A stretch of DNA of 64,000 nucleotides from Poecilobothrus nobilitatus (Eukaryota; Arthropoda; Insecta; Diptera; Dolichopodidae). Positions 32,750 through 44,955 of this stretch are shown here, in pieces. The number at the start of each line of letters is the position of its first letter. Within the stretch, counting starts at the first letter, position 1. Below the pieces are notes generated by a model that saw only the letters and a program-made list of their open reading frames with translations, was not told where the DNA came from and made no database searches. A program made the translations under genes and the position numbers. The DNA lies in assembly GCA_947095535.1 (NCBI GenBank), contig OX352773.1, positions 744,001 to 808,000 on the forward strand. The letters run 5' to 3'.

Positions 32750-33600
32750 AAGGAGGAAGAGTGCAGTAGAGTAGACTGTGTCAACTCTGGGATACCCGTA
32801 TGAACGTAATATATCATATTGCTATATAACTTGATCATCTTTTAAATAATTTCAGATTTTTAGTATCGACGTTATAACTGCCGAGATATATTTATGTAAA
32901 TTGTGGACTTGTATGACAGCTACCCAAATCTATTGCACCAGCACAACCAAATTTTACAGAAATTGTTGCCATAAAACATGAAGTTCAATTGTAAGATTGC
33001 AGACACCTAGCTTCATTAAGTTCCAAGAGGTGCAAGAAGCCTGAACCGGCTGCTCTAGACCAACCAAAGTTTACAAAAGTTTCTGGCATGTAACTCGACA
33101 CCTTTTTACAAAATTACAAATACCTTGCTTCAATAGACCATGAGTTATTTTCATTTGAAAACAGAAGTTGTATGGAAGCTACCCGAAACTGTCGCACCAG
33201 CACAACCAAATTTTACAGCTATGGTTGGTCTGTAACTCGACATGATTTTGGAAAATTTTAGATACTTAGCTTCAATAGATACTGAGTTATTTTCATATAA
33301 AGAAAGAAGCTGTATGTCAGCTACTCGAACCCGGCGGCCGAAAAAGATGGATTTAAAATTTCAAAACTAACAATTTTGCAAAAGTAACGTAAAAATTCAG
33401 CTTCCTAGCTTCTTTAATTTTTGAGTTGTCGTGCGGACGGACGGACGTACATGTCTTAATCGACTCAGAATTCGATTCTGGGCCGATCCATACCTTTGAT
33501 TTGACACTATATCTAGCTCAACTTCTTTGAAATGTGACAAACGTAATGGCAAATTTATTATACCCTTGACTATGTTCAAGTGCATACGGGTATAATTATT
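32750..33600 (+). repeat. Interspersed repeat family B, full-looking copy
   Basis: It starts gaggaagagtgcagtagag with tacccgtatgaacgtaat close behind, and ends aatttattatacccttgac with gcatacgggtataa. End words are complementary. A GGAC tract sits at 33434-33447 after ttgagttgtcgtgc. Internal subrepeats carry acccgaa, gcaccagcacaaccaaattt and cttcaatagacactgagtta. It abuts the P relic. No ORF. Confidence 0.82.
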
Positions 33601-33944
33601 TGAATATTTACAAAATGATTTCAATTATAATTGTTGCAATAAATGTGATAATAGTTTCTTCATTAAAATGCACAATAGAATAAGGATATATTTTATAGTA
33701 AAAAGCTTGAACAAATCTGTAAAAGAATAGTAGGCATAAATATTTTAGTCTGATGCATTTGTAACAATAAATTTCAGTTAAACAAATTTTAATTGTTTTT
33801 AGAATAGAATAGAAATTTATTTCGAAAATCAAAAAGATGTCTTAACTAATTGAATAAAACAAAAAATTCTTATAAAAATAAAATGATGTACATACATATA
33901 TGTAATAACTCTGTAGCAATTTTTTTAGTTCACTACTTTTAGCA
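33601..33944. other. AT-rich spacer, no gene
   Basis: Nothing beyond short low-complexity words is visible. Confidence 0.4.
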
Positions 33945-34090
33945 TACTTACCCTTATTTATTAATATGTTTCACAACAAAAACATTTCATTTTATTTTTC
34001 GCAACAAAAAATGTTATTACTATCCACTTTATACAATTTGAGTAAATTTGAGTAAATTTCTGTATATGCATATGTTTGGTTAGCAAGAAA
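33945..34090 (+). repeat. Right half of the split repeat
   Basis: It starts cttacccttatttattaata and holds tttcacaacaaaaa, tttcattttatttttcg and tttgagtaaatttctgtata, ending gtttggttag. These match the reverse complement of 53385-53495. In the intact 53-kb copy this half follows directly on the sequence homologous to 30133-30262. Confidence 0.7.
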
Positions 34091-34104
34091 ATTTATGGTT
34101 TATC

Positions 34105-34990
34105 ATGCTCAAACAATATATTCAAGCTGGTTGAGCATCTTCAAACTGGTTCAATCTTACCGTAAATTGTTCTGTGAAAAACAGAATACAAAAATAATGC
34201 GATCTCAATTGTCTCGAGGGCACTACCAAACTAAAGGTTGTAATAGTCTAGAAGAATCGATATGCGATGTCAGAATATCAAGGGCAAACATCGCGCGAAC
34301 TACAAATCTTCTGCAAATCGGTCTATCTAGGCCTAATAACTATAACTTACATCTGACATAACTTACATCTGACAAACAAAACCTTCTAAGAACAAAACGA
34401 GTGAAATTCTTTTGAACCTTTTCAATACGCTCAATGTGAACACTGTAACAAGGATACCAAATAACTGCGCCAAATTCAAAATTTTTCAAAGCATATGGTT
34501 TCCGAAAATCAGTCGTATTTCGTTTTATAAAGCCTAGCATTTTATTAGCTTTGGCAATTATGTATTCAATATGATCCCCAAAGAATATATCCTTATCAAA
34601 GTACACGCCCAAATCCCTTACCTCATTTGATCGATTCAAAAAAATATTATTTAATGAGTATTCATAATAAATGGGGCATAAATTCCTACGGTAGGACAAG
34701 ACTGTGCAAAAGTTCAGTTCTAAACCATTCTTGAAGCACCATTCAAGTTATTCAAATCCTGTTGCATATATACACAATCATTTATAGATGTTATTTTCGA
34801 AAATAATTTGGTATCATCGGCGAAGCAAGAAATTTCCACAAAGTTCAAACATAAAGGAAGATCAATTAAGAAAAGATTAAACAATGTTGGACCTAAATGA
34901 GATCGCTGCGGAACTCCAGATTTAGTTACAAAACTATATGATACAAAATTATAAATTTTTACAATTTGAAACTTATTTATTTATTTTATT
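34105..34990 (-). pseudogene. LINE RT C-terminal half (probable 3' part of the LINE at 39.2-41.4 kb)
   Basis: On the minus strand: QIVKIYNFVSY (about 34970), SGVPQRSHLGPTLFN (about 34920), CFADDTKLF (catalytic Asp pair, about 34815), then frame 34340-34699 with VRDLGVYFDKDI and KANKMLGFIKR, and beyond a phase change PSRQLRSHYF near 34195. This is the palm, thumb and C-terminal end of a non-LTR RT. There is no endonuclease on this piece; the matching 5' part ends at about 39250-39605. A short tandem of acttacatctgacata lies at 34345-34375. Confidence 0.82.
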
Positions 34991-35474
34991 TTTTATTTTT
35001 TTATTTTATTTTATTAAACAAACCAAAACAAGGTCGTTACAAAAAAAATTCTTAAATTAATGCTTATAATTAAAATTAAACAAAAAATTACTTAAAACTA
35101 AATTTATAATAACTTAAATCATAAAAAAAGTTAATTTATTATTATTATTATTGTTATCATTAATTTTTTATTTAAACTACAATAACAACTTTAATTCAAC
35201 AAAAAAAAATTAAATATGATATTTGTACAGATATGTACATACATATAATGACAATCAATTTAACATTTTATGTAAAAAAATGTAAATAAATATCTTATTA
35301 TTACGTAGAAGTAAAACTAAAAAAAAAATGCATTTTTTTTATTAACAATACCTAAAAGCATTAAATTACTATCTATAAAATGTACAATAAAAATGATCTA
35401 AATAAAAAACATTAGTTGTATTATAATGCAATACAATAAATGTGCTATGTTTAAAATTATATCATAATTAAAAA
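34991..35474. other. AT-rich stretch, no gene
   Basis: Runs of tttatttt, attatt and poly-A; no ORF, no recognisable repeat. Confidence 0.45.
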
Positions 35475-36355
35475 AAACGAGGAAGAGTGCAGTAGAGTAG
35501 ACTGTGTCAACTCTGGGATACCCGTATGAACGTAATACATATATCCTATTATAAAACTTGATCATCTTTTAAAAACATTCAGATGTTTTAGTACCGAACT
35601 ACAGAGATATATTTATATAACTTGTGGAATTGTATGACAGCTACCCGAATCTATTGCGCCTAGCTTCATTAAGTTCCAAGAAATGCAAGAAGCCTAAACC
35701 GGCTGCATTAGATCAATCAAATTTTACAAAAGTTTTTGGCATGCAACTCGACACTTTTTCACTAAATTTCAGATAGCTAGATTCAATAGACACTGAGTTA
35801 TTTTCATTTAAAAAAAGAAGTTGTATGGCAACTACCCGAACCTGTTATATCATCACAACCAAATTTTACAGAAGTTATTGCTATAAAACTGGATTATCAT
35901 TCCCAAAATTTCAGATACCTAGATTGAATAGACACTGGGTTATTTCGATTTAAAGAAAGAAGTTGTATGGCAGCTACTCGAACCCGGTGGCAGAAAATGC
36001 TGTAGTTAAATAGCAAAACTAACAATTTTGCAAAAGTGACGTATACAAAATGTTAGCCTTCTAGCTCCTTTATTTTTTGAGTTATCGTGCGGACGGACAC
36101 TGAGTTATTTTCATTTAAAAAGAGAAGTTGTATGGCAGCTACCCGAACCCGTCGTACCACCACAACCAAATTTTGCAGAAGTTGTTGCCATAAAACTTGA
36201 TCATCATTCGCAAAATTGCAGATAGCTAGATTGAACAGACACTGGGTTATTTCCATTTAAAGAAAGACGTTGTATGGCAGCTACTCGAACCCGGGGGCCG
36301 AAAATGCTGGAGTTAAATAGCAAAACTAACAATTTTACAAAAGTGACGTAAAAAA
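35475..36355 (+). repeat. Interspersed repeat family B, copy with internal duplication
   Basis: It begins aacgaggaagagtgcagtag and tacccgtatgaacgtaat, as at 32750. From about 36095 the block gacactgagttattttcatt to agcaaaactaacaatttt repeats an earlier part (35788-36030), giving two subunits of about 300 bp. A single GGAC pair (36091-36098) remains. The right end is lost at the LINE boundary. Confidence 0.78.
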
Positions 36356-36375
36356 ATTTTCCTCCTCAGCCAGCC

Positions 36376-39240
36376 TCAAAAATTTTTGGAAATAGATGTA
36401 GAATAGAGATGACTAATTTTGTTAAAATTAGTACAACATCTATTGATGGGTTCATTTCTACCGTACTCTGTATTATGTTTGTAGTCCATTAAAAATTTAG
36501 TATTTCTAGTTTGCCTAACACTATCGTTAAGTCTAAACTTGTTATTAAGAGATTGGATAGAAATACTATTATTCAAAATATCAAAAGTAAAGCATGATGA
36601 CAATAGTTGTCTACGTAAAGATAAAGAAAGCAAGTTTAATGAATTAAGTCTTGTAGTGTAACTAGGTAGATTAGCAAAATCAAAAGGGTTATATTGATTC
36701 CTTAATGCAAATAAAAGAAATTGATTGATTCGATTCTATTGGAATGAACTGCAAAGGCTGGATCCCAAACAATGTTACCGAATTCTAAGATATATCAAAC
36801 TAGGAAACAATAAAGAGATTTAGTCACAGCTAAGTCGCTAAATTCTTTACCTCTTCTTAGAATTCTTTAGCTTTCTTAATGAAACCTAACATTTTATTAG
36901 CCTTTGAAACTATTAGATCATAGTGAAGATTATAATTAAGTTTATTATCGAGAAGAATTCCTAAATCAGAAATGCTAAAAACCCTTTCAAGAGTTACATT
37001 ATCTATTTTGTAGTCATATATTAAAGAAGATCGTTTACGTGTAAAGCTTATAACCTTACATTTTTGTATGTTGAGTTCTAATGTATTTGACGTGCGCCAA
37101 GCTTGTAACACTTGCTTGCTTGATTGAAGTTTAGCTCCATCAGAATTATTTTTAACCACTTGATATATTTTTAGGTCATCAGCACACGAAATGTGAGGTA
37201 TATTGCTTAGATATTCCGAAAGATCTGAAATAAAAACATTAAACAGAAGCGGACCTAAATGGCTACCTTGCGGTACACCGGAACTAACCCCGATGGTGTT
37301 GGATAATACACCACGAAATTTAACATTTTGAGTTCTTTCTATAAGATAAGAATTAAGCCACTCAAGAAATGAACCCGAAATGCTAAAAGTTGATAGTTTG
37401 TTTAGCAAAGTGAAGTGATCTACACGATCGAAAGCTTTGCTAAAATCAGTGTAATTTGCATCAACTTGGTACACTTTCTTTCATTTGATTCAGGATTTCA
37501 GATGTATAAACCATCAGGTTCGTAGTAGTTGAACGACCTTTTCAGAAACCATGTTGTTGTTCATTTAGTTTTGCATTTATGATAGGAGTAATTCTATCAA
37601 CGACAATTTTTTCCAATAATTTAGGTATAGTCGAAAGGATCTATACCTCGATAATTTTCCACCGACGCTCTATCCCCTTTTTTAAAAATAGGGATTAAGT
37701 GGGAGGATTTTCTTTTTTGTGGGAAAATCCCAATTGAAAGTGACTTATTGAAAATAAAACGAAGAAGGAAGATTAAGACTGTGAGAGCCATTATGTAAAA
37801 AGAGTGGAGGAATTAAGTCCAGTACCCTTTTTTATATCAAGGCTCAAAATGGCTTCAAGAATATCATTTTCAGAAAGATACACGTCTGTTAATAGCAAAT
37901 TTAAGCTATTAGATAAGGAATTAGTCGATGTGGTAACTGGTGCTGTTGGACGATAAACTTGAAAATTTGAAAAGTTGAAAATTATCAGAAAGGAAGTTAC
38001 AAATTTCTTTTGGGCAATCAGAAACCACATTGTCTTTTGAAATCATTGTATTGGGATACCCAAATAATTTCCGTTTTGTGTTAACAAAATCAAAACATTT
38101 TTTAGGATCAGTAACAAGTTTGTTGCTAATATCCGTGACATAGTTTCCATATGCTGCATTGGCTTTTTGTTTAAATTCAATTGTAAGTTGCTTATACATA
38201 TTCAATAAGTCGTCGCATGGTGTTTGATGATGTTTAAGTTTTTTGTATATTTTATTGCGCCGATTTCTCAAGTTCCTAAGATCTCTATCTAACCATCGTT
38301 CTGTTGTTTTTGGTTTTTGCGAATTTTAGGAACAGAGGCATCAATAATTTGAAACAGATTTGAGTAAAAGATAGAGATTAGTAAATTGATATCCTGTTGA
38401 ACTAACAGTTCGTCCCAGGTGATTAATGACAAAGCATAATTAATACTTTGATAGTCAGCATTAAAAAAATCGTATACAATTTCATTATTGTAAGATTTGG
38501 CCAAGAGTGGGATAGAAGTGGAGAACTCGAAAATAAGTGCTTTATGTTGAGCAGAGTTGGTAAAAAGATTATCAACATCATCAACGAGTTTAACCGACAC
38601 TCTATCATATGCATTTGAAAATGCAAGATCTAACCACTTATTATTACTATTAGGATAACTGATAATTTGTTGTAAATCGTTAGTAGAACTCGCTAATAAG
38701 ACCGAAGTCAATTTCGTCATGAAAGTTAACGGGTAATAACAAATTAGCGTCGTCAACGATAAAAGAAATAGAAGGACGAATTAAATCGCCAAACACAAAA
38801 ATTGAGTCATCCTCATGCATTTCTGAAATAATATTGTGATATACACTATAAAAATCAGAATATGAGGAATTGTCAGATTTCGGAGGGTAATAAACAATCC
38901 CTAGGTATAAATTATTTGTACCTAATTTTATTTTAACAAATTGGTGATCGAAAGATTGATGTGTACCAGTGATTAGTGGTACACTAGATAAGTTATTCTT
39001 TACAGCAAGTAGAACACCACCTCCTCGCGAACAATTTGCAGATAAGTAATCACGATCCTTTCTGTAAATGGACCAATTACCATCAAGAATTTCCTCGTTT
39101 GTAAACGAATCGTTGAGCCATGTTTCAGTTATAACTAATACACTGAAATTACAAGACTTGGCAACAACAAAAAGCTTCTTGAGCTTGCCTCTGATACCAC
39201 TACAATTGTGGTAAAACAATTTAATGTTGTTTATGTTGTT
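36376..39240 (-). mobile_element. LINE B (jockey/CR1-type), nearly full-length but broken
   Basis: Reading down the minus strand: endonuclease from NCSGIRGK (about 39207) through ITETWLND, RGGGVLLAV, VYYPP and FGDL (frame 38680-39219), then the later endonuclease part (frame 38289-38756, LDLAFSN, with a QHKAL where a DH catalytic pair is usual), a linker (37921-38271), RT start (37791-38030, then broken 37480-37790), RT core in frame 36857-37474 (TDFSKAFDRVDH, SGVPQGSHLGPLLFNVF, CADDLKIY) and a C-terminal piece (36376-36850). Phase changes at about 38700, 38270, 37920 and 37480 disable it. The 5' end is close to its natural start. No poly(T) is obvious at 36376. Confidence 0.87.
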
Positions 39241-39393
39241 GAAAGTTTGAGAGGTTATTAGGTAAGATCTTAGCCAGGAAAGACAATTTGAGTGAAAACC
39301 TAATTCTTCAAGCTTAGCTATGAGAAACTCATGATTAATTCTATCGAAAGCTTTGAAAAAATCTGTATATACAGCATCTACTTGTCCCCAGGT

Positions 39394-39606
39394 TCAATAC
39401 AATTTTTTTTTTTTTTTAATGCATTTCTCTACCACATAAATGTGGACAGGAAATTACACAGCCTTTCTTGTTCAGGCGTGGCCGTAAATGTCGTTAGGGG
39501 GAATAACTTACGGCGTGTGTGGGATTCGAACCCACACTCCCTCCGTGTTTACAGCGTATTTCATACGCTCTCACCCACTAAGCCACCGAGGCTCTCAATA
39601 CAATTT
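39394..39606 (-). repeat. Perfect 12-bp target-site duplications around SINE copy 3
   Basis: tcaatacaattt occurs at 39394-39405 and 39595-39606 and flanks the SINE exactly. Confidence 0.93.
39406..39594 (-). mobile_element. tRNA-derived SINE, copy 3
   Basis: Reverse copy of 189 bp: poly(T) at the left, ctctaccacataaatgtgg, gtgtgggattcgaacccac (B-box arm) and ccaccgaggctc at the head. Exact target duplications make it the best reference copy for length and ends. Confidence 0.93.
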
Positions 39607-41425
39607 GAATCTTATTTATTAGATAAGATCTTAGCCATGAAAGGCAATTGGAGTGAAAACCATAATCCTTCAAGCTTAACTATGAGAAGCTCATGATTAA
39701 TTCTATCAAAAGCTTTGAAAAAATCTGTATATACAGCATATAGTTGTCCCCAGCTTCAATATGATTTGTTGCGTATTTTGTGAATACGTACTACCTGTTC
39801 TCCATGCATTAATCCATATGAGTACCCGGAAATGTATTCCATATTAAATGTTTTAGCTTCTCATTGACCAGGGTCTTAATTATCTTCGGAATGAAAGAAA
39901 GCTTAGTTATTTCGCTATAATTTCTAATATTATTTTTTGGACCACTCTTATGAATCGGATTAATGGTAGATATATCCCAACAGTCCAAAAATATGCCAGT
40001 ACTAAGTGAAGAATTAAATATTATCGTTAACGGAACAATTAATGCGGTACATTCTTTATATTCTTTACGAAAATAGGGGGCATTTCATTTGGAGCACTGC
40101 GCTTCTTGGAATCTAGCTTTTTAATCACCAGTAAAACCTCCTCTTGCTCCAGAATTATATTACGTACTTCAAAAATTGAAGATACATTAGAAAAATTCTC
40201 ACCAACAAATTGTTGGTTTCAAACAAAATTTGAACTAAATAAATTGGCAAAGAGTGAACTTACCCCCATGCCATTAGATACACTATTATCAAGGAACATA
40301 CATTGAGGAAACCATTAGAGTTACGTTTTTGATTAGCAACCGCCGAAAAACTAATGCTATTAAGCCTTATCCATGATTCTAAAGACTAGATATAATTATT
40401 ATAAAGGAAATGATTGAGAAATTCTAATTCCTTACGGAACCGTTCAAAGTTTAGCTTATCCGTCAAAATATTTGTAGCTCTGTACTTTTTATTCACCATA
40501 TTTCTAGCATTTTTTTAACGCAATATACTTTTATTAAACCATATAGCATGATCCGATCTTTTTACAATTTTGTTCGGAATTAAAGTTTCAATGCATTCTT
40601 TTACCTTATTAGTAAAAGCTTCATATTTTTCACGTAAACACCCTGGTTGCAAAATGCTGACCCAATTTACATTATCAGAAAATGTGTTTAATAAATCATA
40701 ATTAGCATCTTTAAAATCATATTGGAAAATTATACCATTATTAGCCCTAGAACAATAATTTATAATCTTAATTTCGATTTCAAGCATTATGTGATGCATA
40801 TCGCACTTCAAAAATGAAATATTTATTTCAAAAATTTTATATAAGTAATCATCACTTAAGAATACTAAATATAATAATCTCCCTAAAGTATTATAATATG
40901 TATTTTTTTGACTTAAACCAATACTTAACAATGAATCTATTAGGATGTGAGCACAAGTTAAAGAAACATTGAATGGAAGCATGAAATCTTCTTCGTTCAG
41001 CCATATCTTATCCAAGAACTCAAAAAGAATGCTTAGTGTACCTTAAAGCTATATCTTCAATATTTTTTATGTGCTTGAAATAAATATCTGACGAACTATT
41101 TGGGGGAATATAACTATTTATAACTTTAAGAAATTGAGCATTGACGCCATTTCAAACGTGATCTTAATAGCAATTTGTTCAAATAGTGGATCATTATCTG
41201 CTATTTTAATCTCAGATGAACAGAGTGAAGATCCCATTACTAATATAGTATCCCACCTCCTCTGTAACAGCCAGTAGCAATAAGGCTACGATCACATTTG
41301 AATACAGAATAATTAGAAGTGAAAAATTCGGTAGAGGCTACATCATTTTGAAGCCATGTTTCTGTCAAAGCTATAACGTTATAATTATATTTTATAATTA
41401 TATTTTATAACTAGAAGAAACTCGG

Positions 41426-42561
41426 AAGTTTTTGATCGCAATCCTTCGACATTTTGATAATATATTTGAAGATTATTACGATTTGTTGGAGCGCATTGAA
41501 ATTCAATGTTGTGATGAATTTTTAATTCTGTACCAATCCCAACTCTTTTGTAACGGGATAAACAGACGTTTTAAATTAATTATCTCCAAAGTTCTATTAT
41601 TGTTATTGTATGGAATGTTTATTATTATGGCATACATTTTTTACATTAGTTAAATTATTACAATAACGAAAAATTAACTTATAATTCTATTATTTTTCAA
41701 AAAAGCTGTATCATTTATTCGAAGAATAATTCATATCATTATTTCGGAGAATAATATTTATTAAAGTCCTTCTTCTTCTATTATTATGCATTTTTATATT
41801 TTGTATATTAACTATACTAAATTAATAGTTAGAAATTAGATATTAGTACATAGTAATATTTTAGTTTTTAACTATTGTTTATTTTTAAGGTTTTAATAAT
41901 TTTTAAGTGTCAACATTATTGTTTATTTTATATGAAAATTAACTGTTTAGAAATCATTAAAAAGAAAGAGAAAACAAAATATTTCTATTTTTGTAAACCA
42001 CTATAATATACCAACCATGTTTTCGTTTTTTTTTTAAATTAATTAATTAAAATTAATGAAAAGAAATCAACATGAGAAAACAAAAGTGATAATAAATTAT
42101 TAGTACATTAAATTTATTTATCTAAATTAGACTTTAATTATTATGAAAAAAAAAAATAAGCAACTATTTTATCCCGCAAAACAGACACGTCTAACTTCAA
42201 GACGAGAGAAGACACGACACGACTGACTTGACATCGACAGTCGACATTTGTCTTGCCTTGACAATTGACATTGACTGGATTTTATGAGCAAAGAGAACTC
42301 TTGCAATAAAATAACAATGCATATAATATCTCTTAGAAGATTCTTAATAGAAATATTTTTGACAAAAACAAAACAAACAAAAAACAATTATAATATAACA
42401 ATTAATCATACTCTTTAGATTCTAATTCTATTTATATTTATTTGTTAAATGCAATCTCTTCAAATGTTAAAATCAAAGTATGTATGGCTATTACAAAAAT
42501 TTATTCAATTGTAAAAAGTGGATAGTAAAAAGAATTTATCATACACGAAAAAGACAAAAAA
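41426..42561. other. AT-rich stretch without a gene; GAC-rich patch at 42165-42280
   Basis: I see no ORF with known similarity. The patch at 42165-42280 is more GC-rich and repeats gac words (gacacgact, gacttgacatcgac, gacaattgacattgac). Confidence 0.4.
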
Positions 42562-43045
42562 TTAAAAAAAAAAAATAAATAAAAAAAATTTTTAAAAAAA
42601 CAGCTTTTTTGAACTAAAAAGTAGAAAATAAATTTTTAATAGCAAATTTTTCTGTAATTTTCTAAACTATATTGTTACAATCGAGATTTCTTTAAAAAAG
42701 TTTATTTCAATATGTCAAATATATATATAAATATAAGTATATATAAGTTTTAAAGTCTGTGAAATTAATATAAAAGCTGGAGGCAAAATTTAAAAATATA
42801 AGTTTATAGTTATGCGTTTGTTGCCTCCAGCTTTTATTTTAATTTCACAGACTTTAAAACTTATATATACTTATATTTATATATATATTTGACATATTGA
42901 AATAAACTTTTTCAAAGAAATCTCGATTGTAACAATATAGTTTAGAAAATTACAGAAAAATTTGCTATTAAAAATTTATTTTCTACTTTTTAGTTCAAAA
43001 AAGCTGTTTTTTTAAAAAATTTTTTTATTTATTTTATTTTATTCT
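42562..43045. repeat. Long near-perfect palindrome, arms about 225 bp, spacer 34 bp
   Basis: The left arm (about 42562-42786) ends in aaaagctggaggcaa and the right arm (42821-43045) begins ttgcctccagctttt. Complementarity continues through tcacagactttaaaactt, tcgattgtaacaatatag and agttcaaaaaagctg with only a few mismatches. The right arm plus spacer and 3' flank recur singly at 62887-63660. Confidence 0.93.
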
Positions 43046-43099
43046 TTTTAGTAACGACAAATATAAGTATTAAATTGATATTTTTTTTTTTCCTTGTTT

Positions 43100-44955
43100 A
43101 ATTTTGAATTTTTACAGTTGCCCTTACAGTCTATAATTATATTATTACCTGTTATAATATAGAATACCTATATTGAATTTTTTTATTATTAATTTATTGT
43201 GGCAAAATTTTAAAAAAATTAAGAAAATGTTGAATAGATAAATTCAAAATTTAAATAAAATTGTTATTGCAATTTTATAATGTTCTTTATTTCCACTTAA
43301 AAATGCGACCCTTTAAAAACTTTGATTCATACACTGCCTTGTTTGTTTTTTCTTTTCATAACATAACATTTTAATATTTTTTTTTTATCTGTTATGTACG
43401 GAAATATCAAACGTATGTTTCTTTCTTTTAAAGTCATAACATTTTAATAGTTCTTTTTTTCTATCTGTTATATGGGTAAATATCAGATGTACACATATAC
43501 ATAAGAAATAGACTTTAAAAATATTTAAAAACAATCAAAGTAACATTTTTTGTTCTCTTTTTTGCTATTCGTTTTTATTTTTCTTGCAGTATTACATTTT
43601 CTTTTTTTTTGTTTTCTGTTATTTAGGTACGCTAAGTATTACTTTTGTTTTTTTTAAATGTTTAATTTATACATGCATTCTATTTAAAAAATATAAATTA
43701 TAACCTATAGAACATTCTGAATTTTTTTTTGTTCGTTTATATTTACCGTCCATTCATATGCATACATAAAATTTTTTTTTGTTCGTTTATGTGTACCGTC
43801 CATTCATATAAATATAACTGTTGCCTACATATTAAAAAATAATAAATCTATAACTACATACATAAATAGCCATATATTCATTCATATATGTACGTATGTA
43901 TCTATATTATGAGCTGAAGTTCTCAGTGTTGCATTATATCATAATGCGGCAAAATTTTTAAAAAATTAAGAAAACGTTGCATAGTTAAATTCAAAATTTA
44001 AATAAAATTGTTATTGCAATTTTATAATGTTCTTTATTTCCACTTAAAATGCGACCCTTTAAAAACTTTGATTTATACACTGCCTTGTTTTTTCTTTCTT
44101 TTCATAGCATAACATTTTAATAGTTCTTTTTTTCTTTCTGTTATGTGGGTAAATGTCAGATGTACACATATACATAAGAAATAGCCTTTAAAAATATTTA
44201 AAAACAATCAAAGGTCGCGTTCAGGAGAATCTAGCGCTATACTGAATTGCAGCGGTGTAGAATTTAGCGCTGCATGTTTGTACTGAACGATTTGCAGCAA
44301 AATTAAATGACATTTAATTTTTTGTGACATTTCGTATATTTTTATTTTATTTAAATCGTATTTTTGTTTTTTAAATCTTATAATTTTCATCTCTCTATTT
44401 ATCAATTTTTAAAAAAATGCTTAAAATCCAAAATTTCTCACAAAATTTTGTAAACAAAAATTTTTGGCATTAAATGTAAACACATAAATGTCAATAAAAA
44501 GTCGCTACATAATTTAGCGTAAAATTTTCTTGCTTCAAAATTCATGTAGCGCTACATTATAGCGCTAAATAAAAAAATCGTTCAGTAGAAAATTTTATCG
44601 AGCGCTGCAGTGTTTTTGTAGCGCTAGATGGTACTGAACGCGACCAAAGTAACATTTTTTCTTCTCTTTTTTTTCTATTCGTTTTAATTTTTCTTCCAGT
44701 ATTACATTTATTTTTTTTTTCTGTTATTTAGGTACGCTAAGAACTTATTTTTTTTTTTAATATTAATTTTATGCATACAGTCTATTTAAAAAATAGAAAT
44801 TATTAGCTATAGAACATTATGAATTTTTTTTTTGTTCGTTTATGTTAACCGTCCATTCATATGCATACATAAAAATTTTTTTTGTTCGTTTATGTTTACC
44901 GTCCATTCATATAAATATAACTGTTGCCTACATATTAAAAATTATAAATCGATAA
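43100..44955 (+). repeat. Tandem modules of about 750 bp, interrupted by a MITE
   Basis: The block ggcaaaattttaaaaaa, aaattgttattgcaatttta, atgcgaccctttaaaaactt and ctgccttgttt occurs at about 43199-43340 and 43951-44095. cgtccattcatatgcataca is at about 43748 and 44851, and ctgttgcctacatattaaaa at 43819 and 44921. A third, untandem copy is at 63290-63660. No ORF. Confidence 0.88.
44213..44645. mobile_element. 433-bp MITE with GGTCGCGTTCAG inverted ends
   Basis: The ends ggtcgcgttcag and ctgaacgcgacc are perfect inverted repeats. The interior has no transposase but six perfect agcgct palindromes. Empty sites at about 43536 and 63556 read caatcaaagtaac. The filled site reads caatcaaa, element, aaagtaac, so the target duplication is AAA (3 bp), or CAAAG if the first and last bases are assigned to it. 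GG-starting ends with a 3-bp duplication suit PIF/Harbinger; inference. The ORF at 44208-44405 (-) is not a gene. Confidence 0.9.

Larger units (their letters stand above)
39258..39757 (-). repeat. Diverged duplicate of a 140-bp LINE A segment
   Basis: 39258-39397 and 39618-39757 share ttaggtaagatcttagcc / ttagataagatcttagcc through ttgtccccaggttcaata / ttgtccccagcttcaata with about 90 percent identity. They are separated by the SINE. Either a local tandem duplication or two copies of the same LINE joined here. Confidence 0.8.
39245..41425 (-). mobile_element. LINE A, 5' part (endonuclease to RT motif A)
   Basis: Minus strand: endonuclease pieces ALTETWLQND and GCYRGGGILY (about 41370-41260), frame 40515-41015 (endonuclease C-terminal part and linker, GCLREKYEAF), RT start PPIFVKNIKN and NPIHKSGPKNNIRNYS (about 40090-39930), and motif A YTDFFKAFDRINHEFL, present twice (about 39360-39330 and, shorter, 39720-39690). 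After WLRSYL the element ends, by LINE B on one copy. Its missing 3' half is best matched by 34105-34990. Many stops. A SINE is inserted at 39406-39594. Confidence 0.82.
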
